Virus record (IMG/VR): IMGVR_UViG_3300006916_000075 | Location: 1-48,358 of that record | Length of the DNA: 48,358 bases | DNA from: a virus | Reading direction: 5' to 3' (one strand) | Shown: positions 17,245 through 28,100 of the stretch, in pieces | Position numbering within the stretch: the stretch's first letter is position 1 | Layout: each line of letters begins with the position of its first letter | Notes under the pieces: generated by a model | Databases searched by the model: none | What the model saw: the letters and a program-made list of their open reading frames with translations, nothing else | What the model was told of the DNA's origin: nothing | Position numbers and translations under genes: made by a program

Positions 17245-17273
17245 ATTATATACTACATTTTTTTCTTTGTCAA
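17245..17273 (-). promoter_or_regulatory. Consensus sigma70 promoter for the hydrolase gene
   Basis: Minus strand TTGACA (17273-17268), 17-base spacer, TATAAT (17250-17245): a full match to the bacterial consensus in hexamers and spacing. The usual start seven bases past the -10 falls on 17238, the A of the hydrolase ATG, so the mRNA would have no leader. Confidence 0.8.
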
Positions 17274-17300
17274 GCCATTATAACTTGTTTTAATGAATAT

Positions 17301-17308
17301 GATAAATA
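17301..17308 (+). promoter_or_regulatory. Late promoter for gp25/gp6/giant gene
   Basis: GATAAATA, then five bases (AAGGT), then ATG at 17314. By the T4 rule transcription begins on the A of this ATG. It is the only late element seen upstream of the 27-kb structural block that starts with gp25. Confidence 0.7.
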
Positions 17309-17313
17309 AAGGT

Positions 17314-17685
17314 ATGGCGACAACATTCAGAGGATTTAATACTGTAGACAATATTAGAGCACCTTACTCATTGTATGATGTTGAGTTAGTTAAGAGGGAT
17401 CTCCTTAATGAGTTTTATACTAGGCAGGGAGAAAGATTAATGAGACCAAACTTTGGTAGCATTATATGGGACCTTTTAATGGAGCCCGAAGACGAAGCAA
17501 CTGAAGAAGACATCAAAGCAGACATTGAAAGAATAGTTGCAAAGGATCCTAGAGTGGAGTTAAAAAGCACAGTATTATATATTTCAGACCATACAATAAG
17601 GGCAGAAGTAATTTTAAACTATGTGCAAACTAATACAGACGACATGTTGTTTTTAGAGTTTGTAAATAATAGTGGTATCGAGTAA
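17314..17685 (+). CDS. 25: Baseplate wedge protein gp25
   Basis: 123 residues, close to T4 gp25 (132). The GERLMRPNFGSIIWDLLMEP segment (about residues 43-62) is the gp25 signature, a lysozyme-unrelated sheath-initiator fold shared with contractile injection systems. It forms the baseplate core bundle with gp6 and gp53. The frame could start at 17293, but that ATG lies before the late promoter element, has no ribosome site, and known marine gp25 proteins start MATT-like, so 17314 is preferred. The AAGG next to the ATG is too close to act as a normal ribosome site. Confidence 0.85.
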   Translation: MATTFRGFNTVDNIRAPYSLYDVELVKRDLLNEFYTRQGERLMRPNFGSIIWDLLMEPEDEATEEDIKADIERIVAKDPRVELKSTVLYISDHTIRAEVILNYVQTNTDDMLFLEFVNNSGIE

Positions 17686-17687
17686 AA

Positions 17688-20600
17688 ATGGCATATTCAG
17701 AAAGACAAAATAATTTATTTGCCGCGGAAGATTGGAAAGTTGCATATAAAGTATTCTCTAATATAGATTTTACTTCATATGATTTTAATACTTTACGCCT
17801 GTCAATGGTAAGTTATATCAAACAAAATTATCCAGAAAATTTTAATGACTATATAGAAAGTTCAGAGTTTATTGCAATTATAGAATTGTTGGCTTTTGTG
17901 GCTCAATCATTAGCATTTAGAATGGACCTTAACAGTAGAGAAAACTTTTTAGAAACTGCTGAAAGAAGAGATTCAGTATTTAAACTAGCAAGGATGTTAG
18001 GGTATTCACCAAGAAGAAGAATACCAGCGTCTGGACTCGCAAAAATAGTTGCCATTAGTACATCAGAACCTATTACAGATAGCCTAGGCAATAATTTGGC
18101 AGGTAAACCTATTTTTTGGGCAGACGCCAATAATGCTGATGCTTATGAGCAATTTATTACAGTATTAAATAGTGCTTTGTCTACTTCTAATAGATTTACT
18201 TCACCTGCAAAAGAAGGCACAGTTGGTGGTATTAAAACTGAAGTATATAGGATATTAAAAAGTTTAAACAGTCCTTTAGCATTTGGCTTTACTTCACAAG
18301 TAGCAGGTTCAAGCAGAAATTTTGAAATTGTAGATGCTGATTTTTACGATAACCAATACTTTTATGAAAGGCATCCTGACCCCATAAACAGTTTTGGATT
18401 AATTTACAGAAACGATGGTAAAGGTCAAAACAGTATAAATTCTGGATTTTTTATGATGTTTAAACAGGGTCAACTTAAATCCAAAGACTTTAATTTTACA
18501 GCACCATTACCAAACAGAAGTCAGGATGTAGGTGTAGTTGGCATCAACCAAACAGATTTATGGGTGCAAGAAATAAGAACATCAGGTTCTATTATAAACA
18601 AATGGTCTAGAATTCAAAATACAGTAGGACAAACAATAAATTTTAATGCTCAACAGCAAAACACTAGAAATTTATATGCGGCAGAAACATTACCTAACGA
18701 TGATGTTAGGTTAAAATTTACTGACGGTAATTTTGGTAAAATACCCACAGGTGTTTATAGAGTATGGTACAGAACTAGCGACGGTGAAAACTATGCTATT
18801 AGACCAGCAGACATGGATAGAAGAACTGTAACAATTCCTTATGAAAACAAAGAAGGAAAAATTTACAATTTAACAGTCACATTTAGTTTACAATCAACTG
18901 TAAACAATGGACTTCCTACTGAAACTGTAGGAAACATAAAAAGAAATGCTTCGCAAATCTATTATACACAAAACAGAATGGTTAGTGCTCAGGACTATAA
19001 TGTTTTTCCATTTAGTAAAAGTAGTAACATTCAAAAGTTAAAAGCAGTTAATAAAACACATGCAGGTCATAGCAGATACATTGACATCAATGACCCTACT
19101 GGAACTGTTCAAAACATTGAATTATATGGAGACGATGGATATCTTTATAAAGAATACAGTACAACCTCCTCAACAACTGTAGTAAGCCCTAATAATACTG
19201 CTAATAATTTTGTGGTAAATAAACTGCCTGAATTGCTTAAAAATCAGGCATTAAATAATTTCTTATATGAAACTGCTAGAAAAAATTGGGTTGATTTTAA
19301 AAACAATTCCTTTGATTTAGAAAGTTTGGATATTACATGGAGGCCACTACCAGTAACTAATGAAGGTGCCACAGGTTATATGACTGAAACAACCAGTGTA
19401 ACATCGTCTGGTTCAGAGTCTGTTTTAACAAATAACTATCTAACATTTAAACAAATTCAGGAAAACAACTTTATTAAATGGGTAAATCCAGACAATGTTG
19501 CTGACTATAAATGGGTAAGAATTACCAGAGAAGAAAATGCTGGATTACTTACAAGTGGTTTAAGTACAGCGGTAGGCCCATGGACCTTAAGTGCAAGTAT
19601 TCCTGCAGGATGGAAAGCACATGAAGTAATTGTGTCATTAAGAAAAGAACTTCAGGGAACTGAAATTATAAGTGTTCAATCACAAATAGAAAACAAGAAA
19701 ACATTTGGATTAGGATATTCTCCTGCTTATGTAGATACTAATTTATCTGCAGATACTTGGTATATAATAGAAAACGAAAATTTAGATAAAACATCAGACT
19801 ATGATGCAGTTGATACAGGAAAAACCACAGGTAATCCTATTGACAGTAGTTGGTTATTATTATTTACATTTGTGCCTATTAATGAAAGTTCTTACAAATA
19901 TGAAATAACCCTAAGAGGTGAAAATTATATTCTTCAAAGTAATAGCGATATAAAATTTTACAATATTAATAATGTAAAAGTTGTTGATACAAATAATAAA
20001 TCCAATATGGATAAAATTAGTATCACAACACTTAATAATAAACCAGGAAGTACTGAAAGATTTAGGTGGTATAATAGTAATCCTAGTTTTGATAGTTTGA
20101 ATGATTCTTGGTATAGTGAAGAAACTGGAGCATTTACAACACCAACTGCTAGTTCATATAACATAGGACTACCATTAAGGTCTAGAGATACCAAATGGTT
20201 TGATGTTGGATTCCAATGGGAAAGTAATTTTGGTATAATGAGAGTACCAACAAACAATACTCCAACAGATATTATAAACTTAGATACTTTTGTAAACGAT
20301 ACTAAAATTACACTAAACACATATTATGATGATGGTACTGCGGCCGCCCTTACAACTAATGTAACCATTGCAAATAACATAGGTACAGTATCTAAAATAC
20401 CTGGCAATATTACGATACCATTTACAAATACAACATTTGGTTATAATATTATTAACAGTGAAGGTAACGTAATGTATAAACAATACAATACGGGTACAGC
20501 AACAGTAGAAATTTTCCATGCCAACAGCAGTGGTGTTACACACAGTTTTGGAGTAGGCGGAGCAAGTCATAATGCAAGTTCACTTGGAAGATTAATTTTA

Positions 20601-22169
20601 GCAAACGTGGACGTTAATACACAATCAGGTAATTTAGTATATACCGAACTACAAAATCAAAATTATCTAAATGCTACAGACAGTAGCGGAAAAACTTTTG
20701 TAGATAAAATAGTAGTAAGTTATGAAAATTATAAAGACAGATTAGATAGAAATATTGATTGGCATATTATAGGTACATATAAAGAACCAGACGGGTTTAC
20801 TGACAATTCAAAGGTACTTGTAGCACCATACGATACTGATAACGACTTAGTACCAGATAGACCGTTACAATTTTCTGAATTCGTAGACTCTAACGATTTA
20901 GTATTTTTTGAAAAATACGATGATTTTGATGGCTATACTTACGAAAGATCTTCTAAAGGTGAAATATTAGACTACAGAGGAGAAACTGTTTTAATTAGAG
21001 AAGATAATAATAATACTTTAAGCCCAGATACATACGATAATCCTCAATCATTTACAAATACATCCTGGATAGTAGTTGACAATTATGATATGGTTACCTC
21101 TTACCTGCAAAATAATACAACAAAATTATCAGGTGTTAAGGTATATGTTGTTAATGAAAACAAAGTATATATAATGACGCCTAATAGCACAAACGTAAGC
21201 CAAATTAGGCCAGTACTAACTGACAAATATTCTGTAAAACAAGGCAGAGGTGAATCACAGAATACACTTTTAACTGAACAAACACCAATGGTATTTAAAT
21301 GGAATCATGTGGCTGATAAAGATGTCAGAATAGACCCAAGTATTAGCAATGTTATAGAAATGACTGTTTTAACAAAAACATATAATACAGAAATTAACAA
21401 ATATTTAAATGTTCCAGGTACTCCATATCCTACACCCCCTTCAGCATATGAATTAAGTGTACAGTTTAGTGAACTCAACGAGTTTAAAAGTGCAAGTGAC
21501 AGTTTAATATTTAAAAGTGCAAAATTTAAAAAATTATTTGGTGCAGACGCTGATCCAGAATTACAAGCAAAATTTAGAGTGGTAAAACTTTCAGAAAATG
21601 TGAGCGATAACGAAATTAAATCTAAAATTATTTCAGCATTTAACACTTATTTTGACCCTTCAAATTGGGATTTCGGAGAAACTTTTTACTTCACAGAATT
21701 AAGCACATACGTTCATCAACAATTAAAAGGAATGGTTGGTAGTATTGTGATCTTGCCTAAACAGGGAAACAGTAAATTTGGAGATTTATTTAGTGTAAAA
21801 CCAGAATCAAATGAATTATTTTTAAGTACAGCAAAAGTATCAGATATAGAAATAATTAGTAAATTAACAAGATCAACAATTAATATAGATAATGCTTCTA
21901 ATGTTGTTATAGCCAATGATGCAATAGAATCCGCAGGGCCTTATGCAATTAACGGATATTATCCTTTATATGCAGACGAAGTTCTTGCAAATGCGGCTGG
22001 CGACGGCACTAGTCATATACACAGATTTTATGGACAAGTATTTTACATGCCTAATGGCCTAGTTATGAACAAAACAATGTTCCATGGTAATTACACAGGA
22101 ACAATAGGTAATGACAGCAGTTCATCAAATTCAGGTTCAACTGGTTCAGGTTCTAGTGGTGGATATTAA
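17688..22169 (+). CDS. 6: Baseplate wedge protein gp6, enlarged
   Basis: 1493 residues against 660 in T4. The first 490 residues are gp6-like: a conserved N-terminus with FIAIIELLAFVAQSLAFRMD and SRENFLETAERRDSVFKLAR, and later RMVSAQDYNVFPF and HSRYIDINDPTGT. The C-terminal 270 residues are also typical, with FKKLFGADADPELQAKFRVV, WDFGETFYFTELSTYVHQQL and GNSKFGDLFSV. Between them lie about 730 extra residues of beta-rich, Asn/Thr-rich sequence, and the C-terminus ends in a short Ser/Gly tail. In T4, gp6 dimers clip neighbouring wedges together into the ring. The insert probably decorates or thickens the baseplate. Its stop overlaps the ATG of the giant gene. Confidence 0.85.
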   Translation: MAYSERQNNLFAAEDWKVAYKVFSNIDFTSYDFNTLRLSMVSYIKQNYPENFNDYIESSEFIAIIELLAFVAQSLAFRMDLNSRENFLETAERRDSVFKLARMLGYSPRRRIPASGLAKIVAISTSEPITDSLGNNLAGKPIFWADANNADAYEQFITVLNSALSTSNRFTSPAKEGTVGGIKTEVYRILKSLNSPLAFGFTSQVAGSSRNFEIVDADFYDNQYFYERHPDPINSFGLIYRNDGKGQNSINSGFFMMFKQGQLKSKDFNFTAPLPNRSQDVGVVGINQTDLWVQEIRTSGSIINKWSRIQNTVGQTINFNAQQQNTRNLYAAETLPNDDVRLKFTDGNFGKIPTGVYRVWYRTSDGENYAIRPADMDRRTVTIPYENKEGKIYNLTVTFSLQSTVNNGLPTETVGNIKRNASQIYYTQNRMVSAQDYNVFPFSKSSNIQKLKAVNKTHAGHSRYIDINDPTGTVQNIELYGDDGYLYKEYSTTSSTTVVSPNNTANNFVVNKLPELLKNQALNNFLYETARKNWVDFKNNSFDLESLDITWRPLPVTNEGATGYMTETTSVTSSGSESVLTNNYLTFKQIQENNFIKWVNPDNVADYKWVRITREENAGLLTSGLSTAVGPWTLSASIPAGWKAHEVIVSLRKELQGTEIISVQSQIENKKTFGLGYSPAYVDTNLSADTWYIIENENLDKTSDYDAVDTGKTTGNPIDSSWLLLFTFVPINESSYKYEITLRGENYILQSNSDIKFYNINNVKVVDTNNKSNMDKISITTLNNKPGSTERFRWYNSNPSFDSLNDSWYSEETGAFTTPTASSYNIGLPLRSRDTKWFDVGFQWESNFGIMRVPTNNTPTDIINLDTFVNDTKITLNTYYDDGTAAALTTNVTIANNIGTVSKIPGNITIPFTNTTFGYNIINSEGNVMYKQYNTGTATVEIFHANSSGVTHSFGVGGASHNASSLGRLILANVDVNTQSGNLVYTELQNQNYLNATDSSGKTFVDKIVVSYENYKDRLDRNIDWHIIGTYKEPDGFTDNSKVLVAPYDTDNDLVPDRPLQFSEFVDSNDLVFFEKYDDFDGYTYERSSKGEILDYRGETVLIREDNNNTLSPDTYDNPQSFTNTSWIVVDNYDMVTSYLQNNTTKLSGVKVYVVNENKVYIMTPNSTNVSQIRPVLTDKYSVKQGRGESQNTLLTEQTPMVFKWNHVADKDVRIDPSISNVIEMTVLTKTYNTEINKYLNVPGTPYPTPPSAYELSVQFSELNEFKSASDSLIFKSAKFKKLFGADADPELQAKFRVVKLSENVSDNEIKSKIISAFNTYFDPSNWDFGETFYFTELSTYVHQQLKGMVGSIVILPKQGNSKFGDLFSVKPESNELFLSTAKVSDIEIISKLTRSTINIDNASNVVIANDAIESAGPYAINGYYPLYADEVLANAAGDGTSHIHRFYGQVFYMPNGLVMNKTMFHGNYTGTIGNDSSSSNSGSTGSGSSGGY

Positions 22170-25100
22170 TGGCGGATAAACTTTACAATAAATTACCCAA
22201 CGTATTGCAAACTACGGCTGTAAAGAATTTCTTTGACAGTACAGTAGAACAACTTTTTAGTCCAGCAAATGTAGAAGTCATAAATGGATTTATTGGTAAG
22301 CAAGACAGTGACCAATTTAATGTACTAGGCAGTTTTTTACGAGAAACTTCAGCAAACAGACATCATTATTCTTTAACTCCTGCGGTGAATACTTTAAATT
22401 TAGAAACAGGAGAAAGTGAGAACTTTGTTTTTTATGATGAGGTAGTTGACAAATTAAAAGTTTATGGTGTAGACACAAAAGATCATAACAGGATTTTTAG
22501 TACAAATTATACATCATTTTTACCTCCAATAGATATTGACAAATTTATAAATTATCAGGAATACTTTTGGAGCAATAATGATTTAAGAGCAATTACAGTT
22601 ACAGGCTCATTGTCTAATCCAATTGATATAGATACTGATATTATAGGTAAAAAATCATTCACATCCGCAAATAATGTAACATTTAAAAATGGAATGGTTG
22701 TTAATTTTTCAGGTGAATTTGTAATACCATCAAATAGATCAGGAATAGACTATTATATTGAAGGTGTTGGTGACTCCATAAGACTTATACCTAGAAACCA
22801 AAACGTAGCAACAGGTTATTCTACAGCAGTTTTAAACACATGGGATAATACTGTATTTACAGAATTAGATACTAATGTTAAACATACAGCAGGAAATATT
22901 ACTGGTGTAATAATTGATAATCCTGGTATAGGTTATTTAGAACCAGTTATATCTTTTACTGGAGCAAATACAACATTAGCAACAGCAACAGCAAATTCTA
23001 ATGTAAGTGGAAGTATTACTGACGTAACTGTTACAGCAAATGGAACAGGTTATAGTGCGCCTATTGGATTAACAATTACAGGTACAGAAGTCTTTACAAC
23101 ACTTAATGTTGCAAATACTATGGTGTCATTTTATAATGCTGACAAAAGTACTAGAGAATATTCTTATAATAAATTAGCACTTGATGACAGCAGTAATATT
23201 TTTATAGGTCAAAATGTTTTAATAAGTGGCACAGAAAATGCTACTGTTGAAAGTTTAACAAATACATCTATTGTATCTATTGAAAATATTTCTAATAGTT
23301 TTGATACAAGCAGAACACCTGGAATATATACTACATCTGGTACCACTAGTGGTAGTGGTATAAATCAAAACTTTAGAGTTACAGTTTTTGATGAAACAGA
23401 AATACAAACTATTGTAAACATTGACGACCAAAAAGCAGTATGGCAAGGTAATGCTACAATATCAACTGCTAGAACAAATATAACAAAAACAGGATTAAGT
23501 GCCACAGGTGGTACAGGTACTGGTGCAACATTTGATATTGAGTATGACGGAAGCCAAAATGTTACTGTTACTATTAATAATGCTGGTAGTGGCTATCGCA
23601 GAGCAGAACTGCTTACAATAGCAGGTAATGATATAGATGGTGTAAGTGGTCCTGATTTAACTTTTAATGTTTTAGAAATAGAAAAACCTCAAGGCATATT
23701 TGAACTAGGAAATATCACACTCAGTAATGTGTCAGTTTCAGATACATCATTTTTAGTGGACATGTTAGACGTCCCCACAGCAGGAAACATAGCAACATCA
23801 GGTTCAGGTAATGATGCAATATTTAACGTTAATATAAGTTCAGGTACTGTTAGTATTGATATTAATGATGGAGGTATAGACTTTTCAGAAGGAGACACAT
23901 TTACAATTTATGGAAATCTTTTTGGAAGTGCAAACTTAGACACAATTACATTCACAATAGATAATGTTCTCGAGCCAGGCGACAGTTTTATAGAATTTTT
24001 AAACGGTGGTACAGGACATGCTGTAGGTGATACTATCACAATAACAGATGCTGAGTTAGGTTCAGGTGGGGGTTCAGATTTAACATTTGATGTAGCCAGA
24101 GAGGGAGATATTTTAAAAATATCTCATGATGTATTATTAAACCAAGGTTCAAATTTAAGTGTAATTTTTAACGGTACAGGATTTGTGGGTACTGTGAGAA
24201 CAGACATGTACTCATTTACATCCAATGCAAGTGGTACATTTACTACTGGTATTTCAGATATGGCACTTAGTGGAGTTGACCCAAACACTGGAGACTTTTA
24301 TTTAGGTGGTGCTCCTGATAGTTCTACTGACTATGGTTGGGATATAGACAATGATGGCGATGGAAATGGAGATGCTGTTTGGGGAGGTAGAACTTCACAG
24401 GGAAATCCAGACTATAATGTTTTAAAAAGAGGATCATCTAATAGAAATGTTTGGAGTAGGGTAAACTTTTGGCATCATAAACAAAACTACATTGATGCTG
24501 GTATGGATATACCCGGTAAAGAATATAGAGCAAAAAGACCAATTATAGAATTTGACCATGACATAGAATTATACAACCATGGCAAAAATTTTATTGGTGA
24601 GGTTTTGGTAGTTGAACCAGTAAGGAAAAAATCAGAAATAGAAGGACAGGCAGTTAGTATACTAATTGATGGATCACCTTTACCAGTTGGCGGAACTATA
24701 ATTTTTCCAAATGAATCAGAAAGCATTTCTAAATACATTTACAAAGTAGGCCATTCAAATGCAACCATATCATTATCAAGAGTTGCAAATTTAAATGAAA
24801 ATCCTACAGGTGCAGAAGATGGTGATGCAAATTTTGTTGCATTAGAGTTTACAGAAGGTGCAGTAGTTAATATTAAAGCAGGTGAACAAAATATAGGTTC
24901 AGAATGGCACTGGAAGAATAATATTTTACAAAAGGCACAATCTAAATTAAACCTACACCAAGCACCATTGTTTAATATCTATAATGATGAGGGATCATTT
25001 TTAGGGGACACTTCAATATATCCTAATACAGATTTTGTTGGAAATAAGATATTTAATTATAAGATAGGTACAGGTACTAAAGATTCTATACTTAATTTTC

Positions 25101-28100
25101 CTTTATCATACAAGCAATTTTATAAGTCAAGTGAAATACAATTTGAAAACTTTTTAGAAAATTATACGGTAAAATATTCGAAAGACAATGCAAGTACTTC
25201 TATACCTGGATATTTTTATTATAAAAAAGATAAACTTGTGCCTGAATTTCATAATACCTGGAAAGAAGGCAATAACAAATCAAAACAATCAGTAAAAACA
25301 TTTTATTATATTAATAGATTTGATTTAGACAATAAGTCTCTAGTTTATTTTATAGGCTGTGAGCCTGAAGAAAATTCAAATTTTTCAAGTGGTTATAATA
25401 TTGTTGTTAAAGTAAATGACAAAATTGTCACAAATTATGTTTATACAGAAAAAGGTTTAATAAAATTTGATAGTTTTGATTTTAACGATAAAGATGTGAT
25501 TGAAATAATAGCTCACACTAAAAACGGGTTAATTTCAGAACGAAGTATTAGTAAATATGATGTACCAATAACATGGGATAGAAACATACAAAAACTAGAT
25601 ATAACAAATATATCTAAACCAGAATATTTAGAGCATTTTTCTAATTTAATAAAAAATACATCGGGTATTACGGGTGATGCTTTAGGTAATAATAATTTTA
25701 AAGATTTAAAAGCCAACCCTTCAGATGCAAAAGATATTGTAAAAGCAGATGAGGATTTAATTCTAGGAACATTCCTATTAGACGAAGCACCGCACAATTT
25801 AGTAGATGCTATAAATTTTTGCCATAAAGAATATGTTGGTTATAAGAATAGACTTGTTTTTGAAATAGAAAAATATTTAAACTCTACAGATGCAGATAAT
25901 TACACCAATGAATTTATTTTAGACAATGTTTTACGGAATGTAATTTCCTTTAGTGTGGGTAAAGATGTTTTTCAAAGAACATATACTATACCGTTTGGTG
26001 ATAATTATATTACTGAAGAAAAAATTATAAACACATTAAATGATACTAGTTATACTCCTGCAAAATATATAGATCTTAGCAAAATTGAAAATAGTATTCT
26101 TGTTTACAAAGTAAGAGGAACACAGACTGATTTATTAGAAATAGATAAAGACTATACCTTAACATCAACGACAACAAGCAATACATTTACACCAACATCT
26201 CATTTAGATTTAGCCTTAGCAGACAAACTTGTATTTAAAATATATGATAAAGAACGTGATAGTGCAGAATGTCCTCCAACACCAAGTGTTTTAGGTTTAT
26301 ATCCCCTTACTCAACCTGTAATAGAAAGTGACACTAGTTTCCAAGAAGCAGTTTCAGTAATTATAGGTCATGATGGAAGTAAAATACCAACAAAAGGCAC
26401 AAGAGAAGACCAAATACTATTAGAATTTGAAATCAGAATTTATAATAGTGCTAAAAAAGAATTTAGAGATGCAAATAGTTTACCAGAATTAAGTGTATTT
26501 AATGTAAGATCAGGTAAATTTAGAAATACTAATTTTTCTAATGATGAATGGTATGATTTAATGCGTACCAATTTTAACACATGGAATTTAAAAAACAAAA
26601 CTGATTTTGTAACAAATGAATTTTATGATAGCAATAACGAGTGGACTTGGAACTATAGAGGAGCATCTTCTGTACCAGGACACTGGAGAGGCTGGTATGA
26701 ATACTATTATGACACAGTAAGACCTAATACACATCCTTGGGAAATGTTAGGATTTACAGAAAAACCAACATGGTGGGATAGCCAATATATCACAACTACA
26801 TATACAGATTACAGTAGTAATAATACACCTATGTGGCAAGATTTAGAACTTGGATTAATTAGACAGGGCTCTAGAGAAAATTTAAGTGGTAATGAATACA
26901 AAGATTTAGAAAATAACCCATGTGCTAGACCTGGTTTGAAAGATGTTTTACCAGTAGATAGTAGTGGAAATCTAAAATCTCCTTATGATATAGATAGCAC
27001 AGGTTCAACCACTATAACAAAAACATATAATGAAACAGTTTCTAACACCAGTTTAGATTACAAAACTACCAGTTACTTATTGACTGACGGATTAAGTGTT
27101 TATTTTGATAATGCTAATGTATATGTAAGCAGTAAAAATATTCCAAACTATAATACAGATAAAATTGGAACACTTGCTGGAGAACAGCCTATAAAACCAA
27201 TTACATCTGCATACAGTATACCACAAGTAAATTTAAATTCAATAACTTTGTCAAATACCAGTATGCAAGATGGTGCAATTGGTGTTTTAGTAAATGGACA
27301 GCCTATTTATAACCCTTCTAATGCAACAACATTTGAAGATGAGGGTAACTGGACATATAATGCAGGATTTTTAGAAAAAAATGGAAGAGATGAAGGAATA
27401 ATTGCTCATACTGACAATAACGGGCTTGTTCATACACATGTTCCTACTGAAGAAATGAGTAATACAGAAGTCTGGGGTAATAGCACTACACACTCTGGAA
27501 TTGTTGGCTGGGCATTTGATGGATTACCAATTTATGGCCCATATGGATACAATTCTTATCATGCAAATGGTATTGTAGACGATAACAGCATAACAAATGT
27601 AAAAAGTAGTTTTGAATTAAAGCCTGGTTCAAGAAGTAGCCACCCAGGTGGTGCTCACACAGGCTTATTCCTTGAAGATTATCAATATAGTGCAAGTTTA
27701 GCCTTACAAAACGGTACAGCAGGTAAATTTAACACAAGATATGGTGTTACCCCTGAATCTTCAAGCACACCTATACGTTTTTATGTGGTAACAATAGATG
27801 ATGATGGTGCTCCTATGTTCCCTTATGCTATTGGAGGTGGCACAAAAACCGATAATACATATAATAGTGAGTTTTTTGCTACTCCACAAGACCTAAGTAA
27901 CAATAGAAAAGGTATAGCACCAACACCTTCCAGTGTAACCACTGCAATTAGAAGTACTTATACAGAAACACAAACACAAGATAATACTCAAAATGCAGAA
28001 TGGAGAATTGGCGATGGTGCTCCGGTAGAAAATGCATGGAAATATAGTTCATCATATCCTTTTGCTGTTATTCGTTCTTTACTTTTAGCAAAACCTGGAA

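Noticed and set aside
17293-17313. Upstream ATG as start of gp25
   Set aside because: It lies before the late promoter element and lacks a ribosome site; the expected transcript begins at 17314.
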